Origin: Diacronema lutheri
Lineage: Eukaryota; Haptophyta; Pavlovophyceae; Pavlovales; Pavlovaceae
Assembly: GCA_019448385.1 (NCBI GenBank)
Contig: JAGTXO010000001.1
Span: 1-64,000 of the forward strand
Direction of reading: 5' to 3'
DNA: 64,000 nt
The notes beneath the pieces are model-generated. The model was given only the letters and a program-made list of their open reading frames with translations, was not told where the DNA came from and ran no database searches. The translations under genes were made by a program, and so were the position numbers. This document shows positions 21,136-30,725 of the stretch, piece by piece (the stretch's first letter is position 1; each line of letters begins with the position of its first letter).

Positions 21136-22206
21136 ATGACGTGGACCTCGGGGATGGCCGGCGAGTCGGCGGCGCCGCGTGCGCGTAGGCTCGGAGGCCT
21201 CATCGTCGGCGCACTCGCGTTCACCCTTGCGCTCGCGCTCGCCGCCGGCGGCGCTCTACGCGCCGCGCCCGCCGCGCCTGCCGGCGCGGCCGACGCCGCC
21301 GACGCCGCCACGCCTCGCCGCCGGCGCGGGCTGGCGCCGGCCGCGGGCTCGGCGGTCGAGCCGTGTGTGTTCTCGGTGTGGCCGTCGCTGCTGCCCGAAC
21401 GCGACAAGCACATGCGCCACCTCACGCAGCGCTTTCACGGCTGCAAGCCCGTCGTGCTGCGCGCGACGCGGCTGTCCGAGCTCAGCCGCGACGCCGCCGG
21501 CCGGTGGGTGGCGCACGGGCACGTTCTCGCCGGGCGCGACTTCCCCATCGCTCGGCACGCGGCGCCGCGCGCCAACGCGGCAAACGCGATGACGCAGGCG
21601 CGCATCATGCAGCTCATCGCGCGCCTGCCCACCTCCCAAGGCTCGCGCTGGGCGCTGGTGCTCGAGAATGACGCCACGCTCACCGCGCACGCTCACGCGC
21701 TGCCGCCGCACGAGCTCGCGCGCATCATCCACTGGGCGACGGCCGTCGCCGAGCGGCACGACTTGCCGATGGTGCACTTTGCGCTCTGCCCCTTCGCCAC
21801 GCAACCGTACGTGTGCACGCCCGTGCAGGCAGGCGGCAGTCGGCCGGGCTGGCCGTCGCTGCACACGTGCGTGGGCGACGCGCGCTGCGCGACCGCGTAC
21901 GCGCTGACGAGAGAGCGCGCGGCGCTTGTCGCGGCCGCGTGGGCCCAGCGGCAGCAGGGCGAGCGCTCGTGCCCGTCGCACGTGTGGGGCGGGAAGCACT
22001 GCCCGCGCGACCCGTGGCTGCTCTCAACCTATCTCAGCGCGTGCTCCTCCGCGCAGCCGGCGCTGGCGTGCCGCTCGTTGATCGTCGGGTACGACTGGCG
22101 GTCGGCGCAGGGCCAGCGCGGCCTGTTCGTGCAGGACCGGGCCACTTTCGGCTCAACCATCGATTCCCAAAAATCGGCGGACCACAAACTCGTGCGCGTG
22201 CCGTGA
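21136..22206 (+). CDS. GT25-like glycosyltransferase, type II membrane protein
   Basis: A single exon of 356 aa. A hydrophobic segment after a short basic N-terminus (GLIVGALAFTLALALAAGG, about 21-39) suits a Golgi signal anchor. The lumenal part begins with CVFSVWPSLLPERD and includes an acceptor/donor-site motif WALVLENDATL, similar to the acidic motif of family 25 (LPS-type and collagen galactosyl-) transferases. It also has TAYALTRERAALV, a position where that family usually has a GxxAY segment. There are several conserved-looking cysteines. The substrate is unknown. Its neighbourhood also contains UDP-galactopyranose mutase, so a role in surface glycans is plausible but not shown. Confidence 0.5.
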   Translation: MTWTSGMAGESAAPRARRLGGLIVGALAFTLALALAAGGALRAAPAAPAGAADAADAATPRRRRGLAPAAGSAVEPCVFSVWPSLLPERDKHMRHLTQRFHGCKPVVLRATRLSELSRDAAGRWVAHGHVLAGRDFPIARHAAPRANAANAMTQARIMQLIARLPTSQGSRWALVLENDATLTAHAHALPPHELARIIHWATAVAERHDLPMVHFALCPFATQPYVCTPVQAGGSRPGWPSLHTCVGDARCATAYALTRERAALVAAAWAQRQQGERSCPSHVWGGKHCPRDPWLLSTYLSACSSAQPALACRSLIVGYDWRSAQGQRGLFVQDRATFGSTIDSQKSADHKLVRVP

Positions 22207-22243
22207 CTCCGTGAGCGACGAGGTGTGCACTGGCCCCTGCACG

Positions 22244-22330
22244 CGGACGCTCCGCCGCAGAAGACGCTAGAAAAGAGCGGGTGGGATGCCGGACGCTCTG
22301 CCGCCGAAGACGCTAGACAAGAGCGGGTGG
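22244..22330. repeat. 41-bp direct duplication at a gene's 3' end
   Basis: CGGACGCTCCGCCGCAGAAG and the following 21 bases (22244-22284) recur at 22290-22330 with three differences. The downstream copy contains the stop codon (22313-22315) of the minus-strand receiver-domain gene; the other copy lies in its 3' flank. Confidence 0.8.
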
Positions 22331-25267
22331 CGCGTTGACGATGCCGAAATCGTCGGCGAGGCGCCGGGGCACGCTACCGAGCGGCCGGTGCGCGGCGGTG
22401 GGCGACGGCGACGACGCGGAGGGCGTGAGCCGGCGCGTGGGGCTTGCGAGCAGCTCGTCGCGCCAGCGGAGCAACTCTGGCCGGTGCCGCTCGGAGTTGT
22501 CGCGCGCGGAGCCGATGCCGTAGTCGCGCAGCAGCGACGATGGTGTATGGCTGCCAAGCTGCGCGCACGATGGCGGGCGGAGCGGATGGCGGCGTATGGC
22601 GCGGGCGGCGAGCAGGCGCGTGTGAGCGCGCGCGCGCGCGCGCGCGGCAGCCGCGGCGCGCGTGCGGCGCGCACCTGCACGATGTCGACGGCGGAGCTCA
22701 CGCGCGCCTGATCGCCGCCCGCGCCCGGCCGCAGCGCGCCGTCGGGCGACGCGGCGCCGAGCGACGTGGCCGGGCTCCGCGCCGAGCGCCCGGTCTGCAC
22801 AGGGCCGCTGCCGGTCTGCACAGGGCCGCTGCCGGTCTGCACAGGGCCGCTACCGGCCGCGGACGCGTCCACTCCCCGCGCCTCGCAGCCCACCCCTCCC
22901 GCGCGCATTCCATTGCCCTCGCCCTCGCCCTCGCCCTCGCCCGGGCGCGCGCCCGGCGCGGCGCCGAGCAGCGCACGGATGCGGCGCAGGCCGCGCTGCA
23001 GCGCCTCGGCGCTCGGCGGCGTGCGCGCGCGTGCGCGTGCGGCGCGTACGGCGGGGAGCGCGCCCGGCCCCTTCCGCGGCCGCGCCGGTGCCTCAGCGCG
23101 CGCGCGCGCGCCGCCGAGGGGCGGCAGCGCGCCCGCGCTCGCAGCGTCGCCGCTCGCAGCGTCGCCGTCCGCTCGCGCGCCCGCGTCGGCGGTGGCGTCG
23201 GCGGCAGCGGCGAGCAGCACCGCCGCCGCCGCCGCCCTCCGGCGGAGCGCGGCGTCGAGCAGCGCGGCGGTCTCGGCGGCGGTCGGTGGGCGGTGCTTCT
23301 CGCCGATCGCGCTGAGCGCCTCCGCCTTTGCGACGAGCGTGCGTTGCTGCCGCTCGAGCATCGCCGCGTGATGCAGCGCGGAGATTGCGCAGAAGAGGGA
23401 CGCCTCTGCCTGCTCGTCAGAGACGGAGGCGATGCCCTGCGCGCCCTTCTTGCCGCCGGTGAGCGCCTTTGAAAAGTCGGACGAGTCGCGCGCCTGGTCC
23501 GTGTTGCGCTTGTGCCCGAGCGCGCGCTCTGCCGCAACCAGCTCCGCGCGGCCGAGCCGGAGCGCGCACAGCGCACGTGCCTTCGCGCGGCCGAGCGGTG
23601 GGCCGAGAATGTAGTCGACGCAGCCGAGCCGCATGGCCTGCGCCGCGCGGCGCGGGCCGGGTGCGGGACGCGCGCTGAGTCGCAGCAGCGGCGCAGCGCG
23701 GCAAAGGCGCGCGGCAAAGGCGCGGGCGCGGAGGCGCGCGGCGCAGGCAATGCGGCGCGGCCGTAGGTCGCCGCACCTTGACGACGGCGACCATGTCCTT
23801 CGACTCGGTGAGGCAGACGAGCGGGAGGAGCAGGTTACGCGACACGAGCTCCCGCACCAGCTGCTGCGCCATGGGCTCGTCGCGCGGCACGTCGAGGAGC
23901 ACCGCGTGGTAGCCGGCGTCGTAGGACGCGACGAGGGGCCCGTCGTCCACGTCAGCGCGCCGACCAGCGGCCGCGAGCGCCTCGTGCGCGTCGACGGCGT
24001 CGCGCACGTTCCTGCAGTGCGCGACGTGCGCGAAGCCGAGCGCGAGCAGCGCCGCCTGCGCGTTGAGGCCTCGCCGCTCCTCGCGCTCGAGCACGAGCAG
24101 CCGCACCGCGCCCGGCTCGGCCAGCGGCTCGCGCAACGGCCCGGCCGACACATCAAGCGACAGCGGCAGCCCAAAGGCACCAAGCGATGGCGGCACGAAT
24201 GCCATGGGGCTGCGCGTCGGCCGCTGCGCCTCGTCGCCCTCGCCCGCCGCGGCGCCGCCCTGTCCTGCCTGCCTCGGCGACGCCGGTGGCGGCGAGAGCG
24301 CGGCGGGCGTGGCGGTGGCGGCGGCCGCCGGCTGCGGCTGCGGCTGCGGCTGCCTCGGCGGCGGCTCGTCGGCGGCCGCGAGACCGTGCGCCGGCGGCAG
24401 GAGTGGCGGGATCGGCACGCGGTCGAGTAGCGTGGTGATCTGGCGCGAGACGGCGCGCGCCATCCGCTGCGCCGCATGCGCCGACGAGAGGTCGGGCGGC
24501 GGGCGGCGCGCGGCCACGGCCGCGCGCGCGGCGGCGCCGCTCGCGCCGTCGCGCGGCGCAGCTTCGGCCGCGAGAATCGCCTCAGCCTCGGCCTTGGCCT
24601 CAGCCTCGGCCTCGGCGATCACACGCGCCACCTCAGCCGCGGCCGAGCCGGCGCTCTGCGGCATGTCGAGGTGCAGGTGCGCGTCGCGCGCGGGCCACGC
24701 CCACCGGCGGAAGAGGAACGCAGCGGCCGTGCGGCAGCCCGCGTCGGGCGCGTCCGTGTCTCTCGAGTGCGAGACGGACTGCACGCGCTTGACGAGCGAC
24801 GGTAAGCTAAGCAGCTCAGCGTCCGTGCATGGCTTGTGCAGGTAATCCACAGCGCCCGCGCGCATGCATTCGACGACGAACTCGATTGGGCACTCGAAGC
24901 TCGTCACGACGCGCGCGAGCTCGCGCAGGTTGATGCGGCTGCTCGTCCAGCGGAGCAGCGTAATAGCGGGCTCGTAACTGCCGCCGTGATGCGCGGGCGC
25001 AATGTCGAGGACGAGCAGCTGGAACGCGGGCGCCGTCAAGGCGCGCTTCGCCTCGGTCTGTCCGCCCGCGAGCAGCGCGATCGCCGCCGCCGTCTCGCCG
25101 ACCGCAGTCACGGCATACTCGAGCGCGCGCAGCTGGCTTGTGAGCAGGAAGCGCTCGGCCGCATCGGCGCACACGAGCAGCACATGCAGCTGCGAGGCGA
25201 CGAAGTCGCGACGGCGGATGAAGTTGTCGCGCACGGTCAGCGTCGACGTCGGGTTGAGGGCTTCCAT
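22313..25267 (-). CDS. Protein with two receiver-like (CheY-fold) domains
   Basis: Exons 25267-23777, 23637-22675 and 22558-22313 give 899 aa. Introns are 139 nt (GTGCGG...GCAG) and 116 nt (GTGCGC...GCAG), both phase-consistent. Residues about 20-155 form a receiver-like fold: LHVLLVCADAAERFLLTSQL, FQLLVLDIAP with a candidate phospho-Asp, and AVDYLHKP with the conserved Lys. Residues about 410-555 form a second, more degenerate copy (VRLLVLEREERRG, YHAVLLDVP, VDYILGPP), completed by the first splice. Between them is a Gln/Pro/Ala linker. The C-terminus has three 7-residue repeats (SGPVQTG) and ends FGIVNAPPALV. No kinase or DNA-binding domain was recognised. Pseudo-response regulators are the nearest comparison; function is unknown. 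It is divergent from the mutase gene. Confidence 0.7.
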
Positions 25268-25409
25268 CGTGTGTAGGTTTGGTTGTAACCGCGGTGGTTT
25301 GGGCTGCACGCGCGTAAGCGGTTGCGCGCGAGAGCAGCGGGAGCGCAGCGTCGGCGGTGGGGTCTCGGTGCGCGTGGGCCTGCTCAGCGGCGCGCCGGCT
25401 CGCGGCGCG
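25268..25409. promoter_or_regulatory. Shared divergent promoter region, receiver protein / UDP-galactopyranose mutase
   Basis: These 142 bp lie between opposed ATGs (25267 minus, 25410 plus). The part next to the minus-strand gene (GTGTGTAGGTTTGGTTGTAA) is less GC-rich than its surroundings, the usual look of a promoter in this window. Confidence 0.4.
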
Positions 25410-27174
25410 ATGGGAGCGGAGGCGTGCACGCCCAAGCGCGCAACGTTTGCGCTCGCGCTCGGCCTCGCCTGCTTCTTCCTGCTGCAGGGCCGCTCGGCGC
25501 CGCTCGAGTCGTACCCGCGCGCGGGCGCGCACGCGCGGCTCGCGCGCGAGGATGGGCGGCTTCTGCAGGACGGCGGCTCGCTGTCGGCGGACCGGCTCGC
25601 CGCACGGTACGCGCGCTACCGGCAGTCAAAGTACAGATCTGAGCACCACAAGCCGCGCGTGCTCTCGTACCGGCCCGATTCCGTGAAGGCGGTGGCCGCG
25701 CTCGAGGACGACTATGACGTCGTCATGGTTGGCGCGGGCCTCTCGGGCGGCGTGCTTGCCGAGCGCCTGGCACGGCTTGCAGGCGCCAAGGTGCTGCTGA
25801 TCGACAAGCGCGACCACATCGGTGGCAACTGCTTCGACTACCTCGACCCCGACGCACACGTGCTCGTCAATCGGGTGCGCCGCGCGCCGCGCGCGCCGCG
25901 CCGCCGCGCGCGCCGCGCGCGGCGGCGCCCGGGCGCCTCGCGCAGCGCGCGCGCGTGCGCCCTCATTTGTCCCGCCACTCCTCCGCCTGCCGCCTGCCCG
26001 CCAGTACGGCGCGCACCTCTTCCACACCGACCTGGCTCACGTGTATGAGTACATTACGAGCCTGCACCCTTGGGAGCGGTACGACCATCAGGTTCTCGCG
26101 CGCGTTGATGGCCGGCTGGTGCCCGTGCCAGTGAACATCAACAGCGTGAACGCGCTGCTCAATCTGACGATCAAAACCGAGTCCGAAATGGACGCGTGGC
26201 TCAAGAAGACGCAGCAGCCCCCAGCGCACGGCGGCGCGCCGCGCAATTCAAAAGAGATGGCGCTCTCGCGCGTCGGGCCCGCCCTGTACGCCAAGCTCTT
26301 CGAGCCCTACACCAAGAAGCAGTGGGCGAAGGACCCGGCGGAGCTCGCGCCGTCGGTGACCGCGCGCATCCCCGTACGCAACAACTTTGACAACCGTTAC
26401 TTTGCCGACCGCTTTCAGGCGCTCCCGTCTGGCGGGTACACGGCCTTCTTCAACTCGCTCCTCGCCCACCCGAACATCACGACGCTGCTCAACGTCGACT
26501 TCTTCGACGTGCGCGCGCGCCTCTCCAAGCGCGCCAAGCTCTTCTACACCGGCCCCGTCGACACGTACTTCAAAGCGGCGGGGCTCGGTCGGCTCGAGTA
26601 TCGGTCGATCCGGTTCGTGCGCGAGCTCTACCGCAACCACGGCTTCTTCCAGCCGGTCTCCGTCGTCAACTACCCGCAGGACGAGCGCGACTGCGGCTTC
26701 GCCGACTGCTCATTCACGCGCATCGTCGAGTACAAGCACTACTACGGCCAGCAGTCGCCGCACACCGTCACCTTCCGCGAGTACTCGTCGGACGAGGGCG
26801 AGCCTTATTACCCGGTGCCCTCGCAGCGCAACGTCGAGCTCTACGCGAAGTTTAAGGCCCTCGCCGACGCGGAGAAGGGCGTCTTCTTTGTCGGCCGCCT
26901 TGCCAACTACAAGTACTTCAACATGGACCAGGCGATCGACAACGCACTCTCCATCTACGAGCAGACGCTCTGCGACGTCATGCCCGCCTCGGCTGCGTGC
27001 GCCGCCGTGCGCCGCGGCGAGCATCCGGCCATGTGGGCGACAAAGCGCGCCGCCATCCCGCCGTCCTCCGCCAGCCAGCCGACGCGCGGCGCAACCGTCG
27101 CGGGCGGCGGGCTGGTTGGGCGTGCGCAGGACCAGGCGATGGAGACCGCGTGGCGCTCGCCGTCCGACGACTAG
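25410..27174 (+). CDS. glf: UDP-galactopyranose mutase, membrane-anchored
   Basis: Exons 25410-25874 and 26005-27174 (intron 25875-26004, 130 nt, GTGCGC...CCAG) encode 544 aa. A short N-terminus precedes a hydrophobic signal anchor (FALALGLACFFLLQG). The FAD-binding Rossmann segment is clear: VVMVGAGLSGGVLAERLA, then LLIDKRDHIGGNCFD. The splice restores the family motif VNRYGAHLFHT. FEPYTKKQWAKDP, ADRFQALPSGGYTAFF, EYRSIRFV and VFFVGRLANYKYFNMDQAID are all typical of the mutase family. It converts UDP-galactopyranose to UDP-galactofuranose, the donor for Galf-containing glycans. Most mutases are soluble, so the apparent anchor is notable. Confidence 0.9.
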
Positions 27175-27246
27175 TGCTGATCACAGAAAAGTCCGGGAAG
27201 GAAGGGAGTCCACCCTCACAGTACACATGCCCTGTCCTGGCCACCC

Positions 27247-28434
27247 TCACCACTTGACCGAGTGCGGCGTGAACCACGCGCGCTGCGGTGCGGTGAGCTG
27301 CATCGAGAGCGCCCAGAGCGCCGCGCGGTTGCTCGCCGTCGCGAGCTTGGTCGGCTTTGTGAGGCGCGCCTGCGGATGCAAGTATGCGCCGCTCATGTTC
27401 TGCTCGACAACCTGCGGCGACGTGGCCGCAAAAAGCTGCGTGACGGCGCCCTGCTCGGGGCTCATCATCAGCGGGCTCGCGAGCAGCTGGAAGGCGAGCG
27501 CGAGGCCCTCGCCTCCCGTTGCGGGGATGTGCCGCGCGAGGTTTGTGCGGATGCCGCCCGGGTGGAGCGCGAGCACGTGCACACCCGACGCAGGCCCAAA
27601 GCGGCTCGCGAGTTCCTGCGCGAAAAGCACGTTGGCAAATTTGGAGCGGCCGTACGCGGCCCAAGGCCCGTACTGCGGCGCCGAGCGCTTGTCCACGTCC
27701 GCCTTGGTCGAAAAGTTGAGCGCCGCCTTCGGGCCGAGCATCTCCGGGATGAAGGAGGCGGCGGACGAGACGACGACGACGCGCGACGGCGCAGACTTGC
27801 TCATCACATCTGTGAGCAGGTAGGTGAGGAGGAAATGGCCGAGGTGATTGGTGGCAAATTGCATCTCCAGACCATCGGCGCTCAGCTCGAATGGGCACGC
27901 CATCACGCCGGCGTTGAGCATGAGCACGTGCAGCTCGCGGTGCCGGCGCAGCAGCTCGGCGGCGGCCTCGCGCACGGCGGAGAGCGACGAGAGGTCGAGC
28001 TGCAGGAACTCGAGCGACGCGGACGGGATCTCCGCCCTGATCGCGGCAATCGTCTCGTGCCCCTTGGGCGCGCTCCGCCCGGCTGCAGTCGCGTGGGGCG
28101 CAGGGCGAGTGCGAGGGCGGGGCGGCGACGCGCGTGAACGCGCGCGGCGACGCCGCGCTGCACGACGCGTGGGAGGCGAGCGCCAGGCCCTCGCGCGCGC
28201 AGCCGGCTCACCAAGCACAACGTGCGCGCCCGCGCGCGCGAGCTCTCTCGCGGAGATGTGCCCGATGCCATTCAGCGTCGGGCCGGTCACGACCGCGACC
28301 TTGCCGTGCATCGGCGGCACGCTGGAAAGGCTAAAGTTGGGGAACAGGTAGGCGCGTGCCCACCCGTCGAAGGCGAGCGAGCCGATCAGCCCGAGCATCA
28401 CCGCCGCCGCGAGGACGCACTGCGCCACCTTCAT
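27247..28434 (-). CDS. Short-chain dehydrogenase/reductase, retinol-dehydrogenase-like
   Basis: Exons 28434-28212 and 28082-27247 (intron 28083-28211, 129 nt, GTGAGC...TGCAG) give 352 aa. The splice restores HVVLAGRSAPKGHETIAAIR. Residues 1-20 are a hydrophobic anchor. The NAD(P) loop reads VTGPTLNGIGHISARELA, one residue longer than the usual TGxxxGIG. LMLNAGVMA replaces the common NNAG. The active site has VSSAAS and YGRSKFANVLFA (YxxxK), and the C-terminal LHPGGIRTNLARH is typical of the retinol dehydrogenase/WWOX-like group. The substrate is unknown. An upstream in-frame ATG at 28554 would add 40 residues; I prefer 28434 because it puts the anchor at the N-terminus. Confidence 0.8.
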   Translation of the reverse strand: MKVAQCVLAAAVMLGLIGSLAFDGWARAYLFPNFSLSSVPPMHGKVAVVTGPTLNGIGHISARELARAGAHVVLGEPAARARAWRSPPTRRAARRRRARSRASPPRPRTRPAPHATAAGRSAPKGHETIAAIRAEIPSASLEFLQLDLSSLSAVREAAAELLRRHRELHVLMLNAGVMACPFELSADGLEMQFATNHLGHFLLTYLLTDVMSKSAPSRVVVVSSAASFIPEMLGPKAALNFSTKADVDKRSAPQYGPWAAYGRSKFANVLFAQELASRFGPASGVHVLALHPGGIRTNLARHIPATGGEGLALAFQLLASPLMMSPEQGAVTQLFAATSPQVVEQNMSGAYLHPQARLTKPTKLATASNRAALWALSMQLTAPQRAWFTPHSVKW

Positions 28435-28632
28435 ACCTTGGCCGGCGACGACGGCGGGGGGCAGGGGTCCGAGTGGTCTCCCGGGACGACGGCCGCCGTT
28501 TCGGATGTCGGATCGATCCGACCTAGGACTTAAAGTCGTGCCGGCATCGAGCATTCCGGAAAACCGCCCGACCTAAAGCAAACTTCGGCCGCTAGATCCA
28601 CGCGGACGCCGCTGCGCGACACGGAGCCGACG
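28435..28632. promoter_or_regulatory. Shared divergent promoter region, SDR / HIG1-like genes
   Basis: The 198 bp between the chosen ATGs contain less GC-rich stretches (GGACTTAAAGTC, CCTAAAGCAAACTTC). They shrink to 78 bp if the upstream SDR start at 28554 is used. Confidence 0.35.
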
Positions 28633-29635
28633 ATGTCGTCCAGCGAACCCGTCCACCAGATGACGCTTCGGCGCACCTTCTCGCAGAGCTCCAAATCCGC
28701 GGAGGAGCGCATGAAGGCCGCGGTCGTGCACACTGCCTTCGTGCGCGGCATGTGGGGCGCGCTCTACGGAGGCGTCGCGGGCGGCGCGGCCATGTTTTTG
28801 GCAAACAAGCACAACTTCATGGGCATCCGCAAGCTAGGCGTGTCGGCCAAGACGGGCCTCATCGTCACTGCTGCTGTCACGCCGTTCTGGTTCCGCGGTG
28901 AGCTCACGATCGTCGAGGGCCAGCAGCACCCCGAGCGTTTTGCGGAGGCGGCGCTAGCACGGGCGCCCAACCCGCAGATCGCCGAGGCGCGGGGGCGCAC
29001 GCTGCCGGTGTGGCAGCGCGCGCTCAACCACGTGTACGACAACCCAGTCCAGTCTTGGGCGTCGATCGTCGTGCCTGCCTACGCCGCCATCTTTACGTGC
29101 GCGCGCGCGCCGCGCGCGCGGCCACGGCTCGCCGCACGGCGCCGCGCGTGCGGGCGCCGGCGCCGCTGCCATCGTGCACTCACGCATGTGCCACCACGCG
29201 CGCGCGTGTGCCGTGTGCAGGATGGAGTCGCGCAGCCCGGCGACCGCCGGGATGCACCTCTCGCAGCGCATCATCCACACGCGCGTGATCGGCCAGTTCA
29301 CGGCAATCTCGACCCTCCTCGCCGTTGGGCTCACGACGGACACGATGCGCAAGGCGGGCGGCCGCTTTGAACTCCACGGCGAGGAGGAAGACGCGCGCGA
29401 CGCGCCGACCGTCGACACGACGATCGCGCAGTACGCGGGCGCTGAGAAGGCGGGCGGCGCCAATTGGTCGCTGCTCGTGCCGCTCGCCTACGCGCCGCTC
29501 CTGCCGCTGCTGCGCCTTGGTCTGCGCAACCGCGTGACCAAGCGGCAGCTTGACTTGATCACTGGCGGCACGATCATGGTTGCACTCACGCATGCCGGCT
29601 ACATCATGCTCGGCGATTCGACTGTGCTCGGCTGA
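28633..29635 (+). CDS. HIG1-domain / Rcf2-like mitochondrial inner-membrane protein
   Basis: Exons 28633-29096 and 29221-29635 (intron 29097-29220, 124 nt, GTGCGC...GTGCAG) give 292 aa. The N-terminal half has a Gly-rich hydrophobic region (ALYGGVAGGAAMFLANKH) and a second one (GLIVTAAVTPFWFRGEL). After the splice, residues about 158-195 (SQRIIHTRVIGQFTAISTLL) resemble the HIG1 signature of proteins that join respiratory complexes III and IV. Two more membrane-like segments follow. An N-terminal paired-span region plus a HIG1 region is the layout of fungal Rcf2, so a respirasome-assembly role is the best guess. The N-terminus lacks an unmistakable mitochondrial presequence. Confidence 0.55.
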
Positions 29636-29754
29636 GTTGATGCCTCGCGGCGCGCCCTTGGCAACGCCGACCCCAGGAGAAAGTTGGCGGGCCCCAGGAG
29701 AAGAATGGCGGGCCTGTCGGTGTAGGGGGAAAGAAAAAAACGAGGCTGCCCGCC

Positions 29755-29822
29755 GCGCTGGTCGGGCGCACGCGCAGCAAGGGAGGCCCCTCAGCTTTTG
29801 CGCGGCGCCGTCATTCATGCGC
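29755..29822 (-). promoter_or_regulatory. Candidate SECIS element (type II) in the 3' UTR
   Basis: Read on the minus strand: a 4-bp basal helix (GCGC at 29822-29819 with GCGC at 29758-29755), then the 5' quartet ATGAC (29814-29810). A helix follows, GGCGC-C-GCGC (29809-29800) with GCGC-GT-GCGCC (29775-29765), and an apical loop opens with AAAA (29799-29796). The 3' quartet is CGAC (29764-29761). The loop contains a small extra stem, as in type II SECIS. The non-Watson-Crick core (TGA opposite GA) and the unpaired A's about 11 nt above it are the diagnostic SECIS features. It lies 65 nt downstream of the stop codon of the gene with the in-frame TGA. Confidence 0.6.
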
Positions 29823-29886
29823 CTGGCATTCCACGCGCTCGCCCATCCTCCCCACGCCCTCGCCGCCGCGCTGCACTGGCCGGCGC

Positions 29887-30591
29887 CTACTCGTCCGCGC
29901 CAAGCAGCGCGGGCAGCACGACGAATGCGGCGGACACGCCGAGCGCGGTGCGCAGCGTGTCGACGTTTAGGCTGTCGACGCGCTGCTTGATCCGAGCGGC
30001 GAGCTGCGGGTCGACGATACGCTGGATGCCAGCGCCATCGACGTCCCACATGCCCGCCTGGCCGACCTGTCAGAGGCCCGTCTCCGCACTCTCGAGGTAG
30101 CCGAGGGCGAGGGCGAGGGGCAGCGCGACGCTCGCGCGAGCGGCGGGACCGGCGCGGAGCGCGAGCAGGCCGCTAGCGTATAGGCCCGTGCCCACCATGC
30201 CGAGCAGCCCGATCACGCGCCGCCGCTCGCGCTCCTGCGCGTCAATGTTTGTGAGCGAGGCGGCCGCCTCCTCGCGCCGACGCGCGCGCTCGGCCTCGTC
30301 CGGCACGGATGCCGGGTCCACGTCTTCCGTAAGCAGACCGTACACGACGCGCTTTCCTGCCGGATAGAGCGTCGAGATCACCTGGCCGGGCAGTGTGCCC
30401 TCGAGCTCGGTGCGCTCGGCCGCCGCCGGCGCGTCGCCGCGCGCGGCGGGCTGAGCGCGCGTCGCGGCGGCGCGGTCAGACATGGCCGGTCCGGTGGCAC
30501 CCCGAGCGAGGTGCGAACGAATCGCCCGCATCGCTGAGCCTTTCCCGCATTGCGCGGCCAGCGCCGCGCCGAGGAGTAGCGCCGTTCGCAT
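29887..30591 (-). CDS. Probable selenoprotein, small membrane protein with in-frame TGA (Sec174)
   Basis: The 234-residue frame starts at the ATG of MRTALLLGAALAAQC and ends at TAG 29889-29887. It contains one TGA at 30072-30070. Both sides of the TGA look like one continuous protein: LGYLESAETGL before, then QVGQAGMWDVDGAGIQRIVD and a final hydrophobic VSAAFVVLPALLGAD. A SECIS-like hairpin lies just past the TAG. The N-terminus has a short signal-like segment followed by ARGATGPAMS, reminiscent of a bipartite plastid leader. Two hydrophobic stretches (GLLGMVGTGLYASGLLAL, ASVALPLALALGYLES) precede the Sec. If TGA were a stop the protein would end at residue 173. A 23-nt intron across it would break the frame. 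The family is unrecognised. Confidence 0.6.
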
Positions 30592-30725
30592 CACCCTTCA
30601 CCTCCTCACCGCGCCGTTGGCAATATTTCTCTCAGTGAGTGCGGGCCGTCAGTGTCTGTGGCGCAGGCACACGAGAGGGTGCGGGCGGCGGGCCATCAGC
30701 CCGCGCGGGGACGCGCGCCCAAGCG

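Noticed and set aside
22795-22855. Three 21-bp direct repeats (CCGGTCTGCACAGGGCCGCTG type)
   Set aside because: No variable spacers and in frame as a 7-residue peptide repeat in the receiver-domain protein.
28435-28554. Upstream ATG of the short-chain dehydrogenase (adds 40 residues)
   Set aside because: It would bury the hydrophobic anchor behind a polar, low-complexity extension and leave only 78 bp of promoter; kept as an alternative only.
30070-30093. A 23-nt GT-AG intron removing the in-frame TGA
   Set aside because: Far shorter than the other introns (90-257 nt) and it would shift the frame away from the well-formed downstream reading.
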